The notes under the pieces: generated by a model | Seen by the model: the letters and a program-made list of their open reading frames with translations, nothing else | Databases searched by the model: none | Told to the model about the DNA's origin: nothing | Shown here: one piece after another, positions 26,222 through 32,924 of the stretch | Layout of the letters: each line of letters begins with the position of its first letter | Numbering within the stretch: the stretch's first letter is position 1 | Made by a program: the position numbers and the translations under genes | Source: Sphingobium scionense | GTDB lineage: Bacteria; Pseudomonadota; Alphaproteobacteria; Sphingomonadales; Sphingomonadaceae | Direction of reading: 5' to 3' | Assembly (NCBI RefSeq): GCF_014197035.1 | Contig: NZ_JACIEU010000030.1 | Span: forward strand, 1-51,840 | DNA length: 51,840 nt

Positions 26222-27562
26222 TCAGCTTGCTGCCCTTTCCACCGCCGTGCAGATGCGGTCGACCACGTCGCGCACCTGTTCCTCACGATCGCCCTCTGCC
26301 ATGACCCGGATCACCGGCTCGGTGCCGGAGGGGCGAATGACGAGGCGACCACAGCCATCCAGTTCCGCCTCCGCTTGAGCGATGACGCGCTGAACGTCGG
26401 CATGATCCAACGGCTTGCCGCCGGTAAAACGCACATTTTTGAGCAATTGAGGCACCGGGTCAAACTGGTGCAGCACCTCGCTCGCTGGCTTGCCCGTGCG
26501 TATGAGGGCGGCCAGAACCTGCAAGGCAGCAACCGTGCCGTCTCCGGTGGTGGCATAGTCTGACAAGATCATATGTCCTGATTGTTCGCCGCCTACGTTA
26601 AAACCGCCCGTGCGCATCCGTTCAAGAACATAGCGATCGCCCACCTTGGTGCGTTCGAGCGCGATGCCCTGATCTCCCAGGAAGCGCTCAAGGCCAAGGT
26701 TCGACATTACCGTCGCCACCAACCCACCGCCACGCAGCGTTCCCGCTCGCGCCCAATTTGCCGCGATCAGTGCCATGATCTGATCGCCGTCGACGACCTG
26801 TCCTTTTTCATCCACAACAATCAGCCGGTCGGCGTCCCCATCGAGTGCGATGCCAATGTCCGCGCCGGCGGACAAAACGGTTTCCTGCAGCAACAGCGGC
26901 GCTGTCGAGCCACAGCCGTCATTGATATTGGTGCCGTTCGGCCCTACCCCGATCGCAATCACCGTAGCCCCCAATTCCCACAAGGTGGACGGTGCGACCT
27001 GATAAGCGGCGCCATTGGCACAGTCGACGACGATCTTGAGCCCGTCGAGCCGCAGGTCAGCTGGAAAACTCGCTTTTACCGCATGAATATAGCGGCCGCG
27101 CGCATCTTCAATGCGGCGAGCGCGGCCAATATCCTTCGAGGCGGCAAGCGGAATGTCCTGCCCCAGCAATGCCTCGATTTTGAGCTCATCCTCATCAGAC
27201 AGCTTGTAGCCGTCGGGCCCAAATAGCTTGATACCGTTGTCGAAATAGGGATTGTGGCTGGCAGAAATCATAACGCCCAAGTCCGCGCGCATCGAATGGG
27301 CGAGTAAGGCAACGGCAGGCGTTGGAATGGGGCCAAACTGGACCACGTCCATGCCGACCGCGGTGAAACCTGCGACCAGCGCATTTTCGATCATATAGCC
27401 TGACAGTCGCGTATCTTTGCCGATCACAACACGATGGCGATGGTCACCCCGTAGGAAATGGGTGCCAGCGGCCATGCCCACTTTCATTGCCAGCTCCGCC
27501 GTCATGAACCGTTGGTTGGTTCGCCCACGAATGCCGTCGGTTCCAAAATATTGCCTGCTCAT
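26222..27562 (-). CDS. glmM: Phosphoglucosamine mutase
   Basis: Converts glucosamine-6-phosphate to glucosamine-1-phosphate in the cytoplasm, the second step of UDP-GlcNAc synthesis. The 446 residues are standard length. The N-terminus is RQYFGTDGIRG. The active-site phosphoserine lies in MISASHNPYFDNGIK near residue 102, the metal site in LDGDADRLIVVDE, the sugar-binding loop in GGEQSGH, and the phosphate-binding loop in RPSGTEPVIRVMAEG. It is transcribed toward the EPS operon. A hexosamine gene at each end of the locus (glmS at the other) suggests coordinated precursor supply. Confidence 0.96.
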   Translation of the reverse strand: MSRQYFGTDGIRGRTNQRFMTAELAMKVGMAAGTHFLRGDHRHRVVIGKDTRLSGYMIENALVAGFTAVGMDVVQFGPIPTPAVALLAHSMRADLGVMISASHNPYFDNGIKLFGPDGYKLSDEDELKIEALLGQDIPLAASKDIGRARRIEDARGRYIHAVKASFPADLRLDGLKIVVDCANGAAYQVAPSTLWELGATVIAIGVGPNGTNINDGCGSTAPLLLQETVLSAGADIGIALDGDADRLIVVDEKGQVVDGDQIMALIAANWARAGTLRGGGLVATVMSNLGLERFLGDQGIALERTKVGDRYVLERMRTGGFNVGGEQSGHMILSDYATTGDGTVAALQVLAALIRTGKPASEVLHQFDPVPQLLKNVRFTGGKPLDHADVQRVIAQAEAELDGCGRLVIRPSGTEPVIRVMAEGDREEQVRDVVDRICTAVERAAS

Positions 27563-27660
27563 GCGCGTCCCTACATATGGAAAATGGTATTGTCCTCAAA
27601 CATTTAAATATCTCTATCACACTCAAACTACACGAACAGGTGCTGTGCAAGGTATGTGCC

Positions 27661-28475
27661 TAGGCGGCGTGAACGAATTGGTTGGCGCGGTGGGAGAGGG
27701 TTGATTCAAGGCTGCCTTTTGGAGGCGGCGTTGAGCAGGGGTGACCTGAGCGAAACAGAATGGCGTGTTTTGAAAGGGTTGCTGCCGATTGAAGCGGCGA
27801 ACCGGGGACGAGGCCGGCGTCCGGAGCAGAACCGCTCGATCATCAACGGGATACTCTGGCGGCTTCGCTGCTGGGCTCCATGGCGCGACGTACCGCCCAA
27901 GTATGGCCACTGGAACACGATCTACCGCCGGTTCCGGCGGTGACGCTGGCCGAGATCATGGCGGACAGCGGCCATTACAGCATCGACAGCACCACGGTTC
28001 GTGCCCACGTCTCGGCAGCGGGCGGAAAGGGGGGACTCATCGACGAGCTCTTGGCCGCTCGCGGGGCGGGTTCACCAGTAAGCTTCACTGCCTGGCTGAT
28101 GCCCTCGGGCGACCGCTTGCGTTCCATCTGACGGGCGGGGAAGCAGCCGATTGCAAGCCTATGACGCGTTGATCGACTTGCCAAACGTGCTCCCAATGCC
28201 TTGCTCGCGGACAAGGGATACGACTCTGATGCGATCCGTTCCGATCTCGCCCATCGGCAAATCGCGGCCGTCATACCCGGGCGCTCAAACCGGCGCGTAA
28301 AGATCGAACATGACAGGGCGCTCTATAAGCAGCGCAATCGCATCGAGCGAATGTTCGGCCATTTGAAGGTCAACCGAGCCATCGCCACCCGCTACGATCA
28401 ACTCGCCGTCAGCTTCATGAGCATGGTCCACATCGCCACCGCCAGATACTGGCTCAAATTCGTCCACGCCGCCTA
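27661..28475 (+). mobile_element. IS5-family insertion sequence, degraded
   Basis: Ends are imperfect inverted repeats: TAGGCGGCGTGAACGAATT at 27661-27679, and at 28456-28475 the reverse complement of TAGGCGGCGTGGACGAATTT, with one internal mismatch. The length of about 815 bp fits small IS5-family elements (IS427-like group). TA at both edges may be the target duplication. The single transposase gene inside is broken in several places. It sits between glmM and a resolvase and marks the edge between the polysaccharide locus and the mobile region. Confidence 0.8.
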
Positions 28476-28476
28476 A
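27731..28476 (+). pseudogene. IS5-family transposase, multiple frameshifts
   Basis: The protein is spread over three frames. Part 1 starts at a TTG at 27731 (MSRGDLSETEWRVLKGLLP) and runs through WRLRCWAPWRDVPPKYGHWNTIYRRFRR to a stop at 27943. Part 2 continues as VTLAEIMADSGHYSIDSTTVRAH (the first catalytic Asp). Part 3 reads LGRSRGGFTSKLHCLADALG and part 4 LLADKGYDSDAIRSDL (second Asp) to ERMFGHLKVNRAIATRYD (catalytic Glu region) and the stop at 28476. Between parts 1 and 2 about ten residues usual in this family appear to be missing, flanked by GCGGTG-like sequence. At least two more one-base slips follow (near 28030-28070 and 28150-28190). IS5 elements may use one programmed frameshift, but not this number. 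Confidence 0.8.
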
Positions 28477-28520
28477 GACATCATGCGATTTTAATGCACG
28501 ATGCTTGAAGATGAGCGGGG

Positions 28521-29093
28521 TTACAGGGCAGCAGAGGATATCGATCTCAAATACTGGTAAAGTGTTTCCCTGCTGATACCCATATCGCGTGCGATGCCGG
28601 CTTTCTGCTCACCGCAGGCTACTCGCTGCACGAGTTCTGATACTTTTTCATCCGACAGCGCCTTCTTACGCCCTCGATATGCGCCTCGCTGTTTTGCAAG
28701 TGCTATACCTTCGCGCTGCCGCTCGCGGATAAGGGCACGTTCGAACTCGGCGAAGGCGCCCATGACCGACAGCATGAGATTGGCCATAGGCGAATCCTCA
28801 CCGGTGAAGCACAGGCTCTCTTTGACGAATTCGATCCGAATGCCGCGCTTGGTGAGGGACTGGACCAGCTTGCGCAGGTCGTCGAGATTGCGCGCAAGGC
28901 GGTCCATGCTGTGCACGACCACTGTGTCACCTTCCCGAATGAATGACAGCATGGTTTCAAGCTGGGGCCTGTTGACGTCTTTACCCGAAGCCTTGTCGGT
29001 GAAGACTTTGTCCAGGGCGGCCCCTTCCAGCTGACGATTGACATTCTGGTCGAACGCACTGACCCGAACATAACCGATCCGCTGCCCCTTCAT
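28521..29093 (-). CDS. Serine recombinase, Tn3-type resolvase
   Basis: The 190-residue protein has the resolvase/invertase catalytic domain: IGYVRVSAFDQNVNRQL with the nucleophilic serine near residue 12, VVVHSMDRLARNLDDLRKLV, and the E-helix region MLSVMGAFAEFERALIRERQREG. It ends with a helix-turn-helix (GIARDMGISRETLYQYLRS). It would cut and rejoin DNA at a res site to resolve cointegrates. No tnpA of its own lies beside it, so it may be the remnant of a Tn3-family element, distinct from the complete one at 35793-43735. An AT-rich, dyad-rich region directly upstream (29100-29250) may be its res site. Confidence 0.9.
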   Translation of the reverse strand: MKGQRIGYVRVSAFDQNVNRQLEGAALDKVFTDKASGKDVNRPQLETMLSFIREGDTVVVHSMDRLARNLDDLRKLVQSLTKRGIRIEFVKESLCFTGEDSPMANLMLSVMGAFAEFERALIRERQREGIALAKQRGAYRGRKKALSDEKVSELVQRVACGEQKAGIARDMGISRETLYQYLRSISSAAL

Positions 29094-29099
29094 CGTCCA

Positions 29100-29250
29100 C
29101 TCCTAGCCAATCTGTCAGGTTGGAATCTATAAGATTATGCCACGAGTGTCAAGAAATGTTATTAGGCACTCTTATCTGACGTAGTTATCGCCAGATGCCT
29201 GACGTCAATCTAGACTATACCCTATATTGACAATTATAGACTTGTGGCCC
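29100..29250. other. Possible res (resolution) site region upstream of the resolvase gene
   Basis: This AT-rich stretch contains several TGTCA/TGACA/TGACG half-sites around A+T cores, for example ATTGACAATTATAGAC near 29226-29241, TGTCAAGAAATGTTATTAGG near 29148-29167 and TGTCAGGTTGG near 29112. Serine resolvases bind three subsites of this general kind next to their gene. The subsites cannot be set exactly by eye. The rest of the 445-bp gap up to 29538 holds only the dyad listed next; I see no gene in it. Confidence 0.3.
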
Positions 29251-29449
29251 GAGCAAGGCTGTCAAGTGCTGGTCGATGGTTTCTAGTATCAATTTACGTC
29301 GAGGTAGCCCCCGTCATCAACGTAAGCATTCGGGAAGGCGCAGTTCGGGCGGCTTGGCATTGACCTGCTTGTTTCTTATTCATGCTTGCTGTCTCGGCCT
29401 GATCTGATAGGCGGCTGGAGAGGCTGGCTGTCATGACAAACACCGGCCT

Positions 29450-29486
29450 TTGACCCCGGTGCGCCCACGATCCGTTCCGGGGTCAA
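29450..29486. repeat. Perfect 10-bp inverted repeat, 17-bp loop
   Basis: TTGACCCCGG (29450-29459) and CCGGGGTCAA (29477-29486) pair exactly. GC-rich ends of this form resemble termini of lost insertion sequences, but no open reading frame is attached. It may be the joined scar of an excised or deleted element, or a binding site. Confidence 0.5.
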
Positions 29487-29538
29487 CTTTCCGCTTTCGA
29501 AGTAGGTATGACTTTAACTCAGTTGATAGCGTTGGCAG

Positions 29539-29835
29539 TCAGCTAGCGGGCCGATAGGCCACCCCGATTCGCCGTTCGGCGCCAGCGCGGCGGACCAGGA
29601 GACGACGGACGAGGCGCCACGCCTCCCCCTCCTGCTCGAACGCCAGGCTGCGCGACTGTCCCGCAGTGCCGATGCGACCCCAGCGCCATTCGACGACTAT
29701 CCATCCAAAAAGGTCACGCCGCAGTTCGATATGCCAGTGGCGGCGGATGTTGCGCGACGGATCACAAGCCTGGAGCACGAGCGCACCGCCATCAAGTGAC
29801 AAACAGGCGTCAAGAAGCGTTCGGGTGGACTCCAT
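29539..29835 (-). CDS. WGR-domain protein
   Basis: The 98 residues starting at MESTRTLLDACLSLDGG contain a WGR domain: RHWHIELRRDLFGWIVVEWRWGRIGTAGQ (about 31-59) with its Trp-Gly-Arg core, then SLAFEQEGEAWRLVRRLLVRRA. The WGR fold binds DNA or nucleic-acid ends in larger proteins such as PARPs; stand-alone copies are common in alphaproteobacterial mobile regions and have no fixed role. An in-frame GTG at 29898 would add 21 residues. Neither start has a good ribosome-binding site, so the 5' end is uncertain. It faces the same way as the MucR-type gene upstream but is separated from it by about 230 bp. Confidence 0.7.
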   Translation of the reverse strand: MESTRTLLDACLSLDGGALVLQACDPSRNIRRHWHIELRRDLFGWIVVEWRWGRIGTAGQSRSLAFEQEGEAWRLVRRLLVRRAGAERRIGVAYRPAS

Positions 29836-30067
29836 GAAAGACAATTTCACGCGACCGCGACACACAGTCCAATGCGAAATATGAATCAAATCCCACACAC
29901 AGAGTCAGGCTTTCGATCATGGCATGCCAACCACGAGCGCGTCACGCCGCTGCCGCCATGCTCATGATCCGTCGGCTGGCCCGATCAGCGTGATTTTCGA
30001 AATCGATTCTTAAACGATATGGGACGGCATCGTGCCGCCCCAGGATAAGGAATGGTTGCCGGCTAGA

Positions 30068-30550
30068 TCAGACGGCTTCCGTCTCCGCCACGGCCTTGCG
30101 CCTCTTAGCAGCCGACACTTTGGCTGGCGCGCCATCAATACCCGGGCGTGACTTGCGCCCCAAGCCGATCTTGTACGCCAGCTCCTTGCGCTTCTGCGCG
30201 TAGTTGGGCGCTACCATCGGATACTCGGCCGGGAGGCCCCACTTGGCCCGATACTCGTCAGGCGTCATCTTGTAGGTCGTCATCAGATACCGTTTGAGCA
30301 TCTTAAGTTTCTTCCCGTCCTCCAGGCAGACGATATAGTCCGGCTTGATTGAGGCGCGGACGGTGACGGCAGGTTCCTGCTTGGCCGCCGGAGACTCCTT
30401 TGGCGCGCCCAAGCCGGACAGGGCGGAGTGCACGTTGGCGATTAGCGCGGGAAGATCACTCACGCTGACAGAGTTGTTCGATACGTGTGCCGACACGATG
30501 TCGGTGGTGAGAGTGATGAGGGTGTCGTGCGCGACCGCAGTTTCTGACAT
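30068..30550 (-). CDS. mucR: MucR/Ros-family transcriptional regulator
   Basis: The 160-residue protein has the family's helical N-terminal region (LITLTTDIVSAHVSNNSVSVSDLPALIANVHSAL, oligomerisation) and the DNA-binding half (KPDYIVCLEDGKKLKMLKRYLMTTYKMTPDEYRAKWGLPAEYPMVAPNYA). In Ros the zinc ligands are C-x2-C-x9-H-x3-H. Here only the first Cys and an Asp remain, the His positions being Tyr and another residue (KRYLMTTY). Such zinc-less homologues are known in the family. Ros/MucR proteins bind AT-rich promoters and often control exopolysaccharide synthesis, so the EPS locus in this window is an attractive target. That link is an inference. The IS3-family element begins 58 bp upstream of its start. 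Confidence 0.92.
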   Translation of the reverse strand: MSETAVAHDTLITLTTDIVSAHVSNNSVSVSDLPALIANVHSALSGLGAPKESPAAKQEPAVTVRASIKPDYIVCLEDGKKLKMLKRYLMTTYKMTPDEYRAKWGLPAEYPMVAPNYAQKRKELAYKIGLGRKSRPGIDGAPAKVSAAKRRKAVAETEAV

Positions 30551-30640
30551 TATACAATTCCCAACAATATGGTATTAAAAAGATCCAGCAGTCGTGCTGG
30601 TTTCCACCTGACGTGACCCCCAGCTTTCCCCCAGCTGGGA

Positions 30641-31549
30641 TTAGAGCCGAGCGGTTGTTTTGCGCATCAGCGCGGTTGAAGCAATGGGCTGCGTAGCGGA
30701 GCCCGTAGGGCGTAGCGAAGCAGGCCATTGCTTATCCAGTTCAGCGGCGAACGCCGCCGGTGTTGCGTAACCGAGAGACGAGCCTGGTCGCTCCCGATTG
30801 TAGTCTTCGACCCAGGCCGCGATCTCGACACGGGCATGGGCCATACTCAAGAACAGCGTCTCGTTGAGCAGTTCGTCGCGCATGCGACCATTGAAGCTCT
30901 CGACATAGCCATTCTGCATCGGCCTTCCGGGCGCGATGTAATGCCACTCCACGCCGACCTCGCCGCACCATGCCAGCACAGCGTTGCTGGTGAGCTCGGT
31001 GCCATTGTCGCTGACGATCATGCTTGGCTTGCCGCGCTGTTCGATCAGTGCGGTCAGCTCGCGAACGACACGGCGACCAGAGATCGAGGTGTCCGGCACC
31101 GCTGCCAGGCACTCCCGGGTCACGTCATCGACCACGTTGAGCACCCGGAACCGTCTTCCCGAAGCCATCTGGTCGTGAACAAAGTCCAGGCTCCAGCGCT
31201 GGTTCGGCAGCGCCAGAACCGGAGCAGGTGCCCTTGTGCCAACAGCACGCCTGCGGCTACGTCGTCGCCTGACCGCCAAGCCTTCCTCACGGTAGAGCCT
31301 CTGGGTCTTCTTGCGGTTGATCATGATCCCCTCCCGGCGCAGCAGGATATGCAGACGCCGATAGCCGAACCGGCGACGCTGGTTGGCCAGCTCGCGCAGC
31401 TTCTCCCTAAGTTCTGCATCGTTATCTCGCTTCGAACGGTAACGCACGCTCTTGCGATCGGCATCGATGACACGGCACGCCCGCCGCTCGCTCATCCCAT
31501 GGCACGCCTGGAGATGAGCAACAGCTTCTCGCTGCGCGGCGGGCGTCAA
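30641..31549 (-). CDS. IS3-family transposase OrfB (DDE integrase domain)
   Basis: The 302-residue OrfB has the HTH_21-like N-terminus (SERRACRVIDADRKSVRYRSKRD) and an rve integrase core. The catalytic triad is visible as Asp in RWSLDFVHD, Asp in MIVSDNGTELTS and Glu in GYVESFNGRMRDELLNE. It overlaps orfA by four bases. The active transposase OrfAB is normally made by a -1 ribosomal frameshift from orfA. The start at 31549 is only the OrfB-alone start. All catalytic residues are present. Confidence 0.93.
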   Translation of the reverse strand: MTPAAQREAVAHLQACHGMSERRACRVIDADRKSVRYRSKRDNDAELREKLRELANQRRRFGYRRLHILLRREGIMINRKKTQRLYREEGLAVRRRRSRRRAVGTRAPAPVLALPNQRWSLDFVHDQMASGRRFRVLNVVDDVTRECLAAVPDTSISGRRVVRELTALIEQRGKPSMIVSDNGTELTSNAVLAWCGEVGVEWHYIAPGRPMQNGYVESFNGRMRDELLNETLFLSMAHARVEIAAWVEDYNRERPGSSLGYATPAAFAAELDKQWPASLRPTGSATQPIASTALMRKTTARL

Positions 31550-31812
31550 AACTTTTTTGCCAGAAGATCCTTCAACGCGGCCTGATCCAGCATCGCATCG
31601 GCAAGCAAACGCTTGAGCTTCGCGTTCTCGCTCTCGAGCTCCTTCAGTCGGCGGGCATCGGACACCTCCAGCCCGCCATACTTCGACTTCCAGTTGTAGA
31701 TCGTCGCTTCCGACACTCCGTGTCGACGGGCCAGGTCAGCGGTCTTCGCACCCGCCTCAGCCTCCTTCAGCACTCCGATGATCTGCTCTTCTGAAAACCT
31801 CGTTCTCTTCAT
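31546..31812 (-). CDS. IS3-family transposase OrfA (helix-turn-helix protein)
   Basis: The 88-residue protein is the DNA-binding subunit. The helix-turn-helix lies at about residues 8-45 (EEQIIGVLKEAEAGAKTADLARRHGVSEATIYNWKSKYGG), followed by a leucine zipper (LKELESENAKLKRLLADAML). GAAGGAC lies upstream of the ATG at 31812 as ribosome-binding site. The IS407-type MKRTRFSEEQII start and KYGGLEVSDARRL are typical. The sequence AAAAAAGTTTTGACG spans its end and is a plausible slippery site for frameshifting to orfB. Confidence 0.93.
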   Translation of the reverse strand: MKRTRFSEEQIIGVLKEAEAGAKTADLARRHGVSEATIYNWKSKYGGLEVSDARRLKELESENAKLKRLLADAMLDQAALKDLLAKKF

Positions 31813-31878
31813 CTCGTCCGTCCTTCTACTAGGGCCGGACTCTAATCCAACTTGGAGGAAAATCAGGGGGTCACGTCA

Positions 31879-32116
31879 ATGACTATGAGCGCAAGCGTTG
31901 GCCGGTGGACAAGCTGGAGCCGGTGGAAGCGATTGAGGCGGCGATGGAAGCGGAAGGCCGCACACGCGCCGATCTGGCGGCCCTGATCGGCCAATCCCGC
32001 GCGACGGAGGTTCTGGCCCGCAAGCGGGCGCTGACACTCCACATGATCCGCACAACCGGCGGGCATGGCATGTCCCTGCATCGGTTTTGGTCCGCGAATA
32101 TCAACTGTCTCGTTGA
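31879..32116 (+). pseudogene. HigA-like antitoxin remnant (XRE-type helix-turn-helix), truncated by the IS3 element
   Basis: The frame entering from the IS edge reads YERKRWPVDKLEPVEAIEAA, then MEAEGRTRADLAALIGQSRATEVLARKRALTL, the DNA-binding helices of HigA-family antitoxins (DLxxLIG, EVLxRKRxLTLxMI). After MIR, near 32051, a one-base gap is needed to keep the expected text NRRAWHVPASVLVREYQL, ending at TGA 32114-32116. The 5' end is missing, cut by the IS at 31878, and the other side of the IS holds no matching antitoxin or toxin. So this is a dead fragment. Confidence 0.7.
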
Positions 32117-32197
32117 GAGGCTGGCGCGGTGACGGTCACTGGCCGGCGGTGATCCGGCGCGCTGATCCCGCTCGATGTCAAAAAACTCGACAGATCT

Positions 32198-32917
32198 TCA
32201 TCTCGTCACCTCCGGCTTCACCTCGATCGTGCAGCGCACCACCTTCTTGGCTTTGGTGGCGGACGTGCGGCACGCCTCGATCGCCTCGCGGTTGCCATCG
32301 GCGAGCGGATTGGCCGCGACGATTATCTCCCAGCCCGCCGGTGAGGCGCGCTCCATCAAATGCGTGCCGGCATCCCATAGCGTCGGTTCGGCAAGCGTCC
32401 GCGTCGCCATATGTTCGGGCCATTGCCAGTTCACCGGCATCCTGCGCGAGATCGGCCCCGCCAGCCAGGCATAGAGCAAAATCCCCAGCACCACGCCGCC
32501 GATGCCGAATAGATAGAGCCATCGGTTCTGCTCGTCGCCGCGCCGCGCCGACGCCACCAGGCCGGACAGGTCGCGCGCCGCCCCGTCCAGCGTCGAGTTG
32601 GCGCTCTGCACCAGGTTACGCAGCTCGCCCGTCGCGCTCGCCACCGAAGCGTTTACACGCTCTCCCATCGTCTCCGGCGTGAGTTTCATCGCGGGGCTTT
32701 TCGCTATCGCATCGACCCGCTGGGTGAGAGCCAGCAATATCTTCTCGGTGTTGGCGAGCGTCGGCTGATAGTCTGGAATGTCGATGGACTCACGCGCGCG
32801 GGCCAGTCCCTCGACCGCAAGGCGCACCAGCGCCACCTCGCCGCGCAACTGCTCGAACGCCGCTTGCGGATCGTCGCCGGCCTCGCCGTTGTCGCGATAA
32901 TTATCCTCGTCCATCAT
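32198..32917 (-). CDS. DUF6118-like membrane protein beside the relaxase
   Basis: A 239-residue protein encoded 7 bases after the traA stop, so it is likely in one operon with it. The N-terminal 150 residues are polar and helical (EQLRGEVALVRLAVEGLARARESI), with a possible coiled coil. One membrane helix lies near 138-155 (LYLFGIGGVVLGILLYAWLAG), and a C-terminal domain contains TRTLAEPTLWDAGTHLMERASPAGWEIIVAANPL. It resembles the small proteins labelled DUF6118 that accompany TraA relaxases in alphaproteobacterial conjugative elements. The function is unknown. It may help place the relaxase at the membrane. Confidence 0.8.
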   Translation of the reverse strand: MMDEDNYRDNGEAGDDPQAAFEQLRGEVALVRLAVEGLARARESIDIPDYQPTLANTEKILLALTQRVDAIAKSPAMKLTPETMGERVNASVASATGELRNLVQSANSTLDGAARDLSGLVASARRGDEQNRWLYLFGIGGVVLGILLYAWLAGPISRRMPVNWQWPEHMATRTLAEPTLWDAGTHLMERASPAGWEIIVAANPLADGNREAIEACRTSATKAKKVVRCTIEVKPEVTR

Positions 32918-32924
32918 CCTCTCC

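Larger units (their letters stand above)
30609..31878 (-). mobile_element. IS3-family insertion sequence (IS407-like), intact-looking
   Basis: The element is 1270 bp with clear terminal inverted repeats. The left end reads TGACGTGACCCCCAGCTTTC; the right end, reversed, reads TGACGTGACCCCCTGATTTT, and similarity continues for about 40 bases. It holds overlapping orfA and orfB in the reverse orientation. I find no matching 4-bp duplication at the edges (ending CACC on the left, starting ATGA on the right), so the flanks may have been joined by recombination between copies or by deletion. On the right it truncates a HigA-like gene. Confidence 0.9.
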
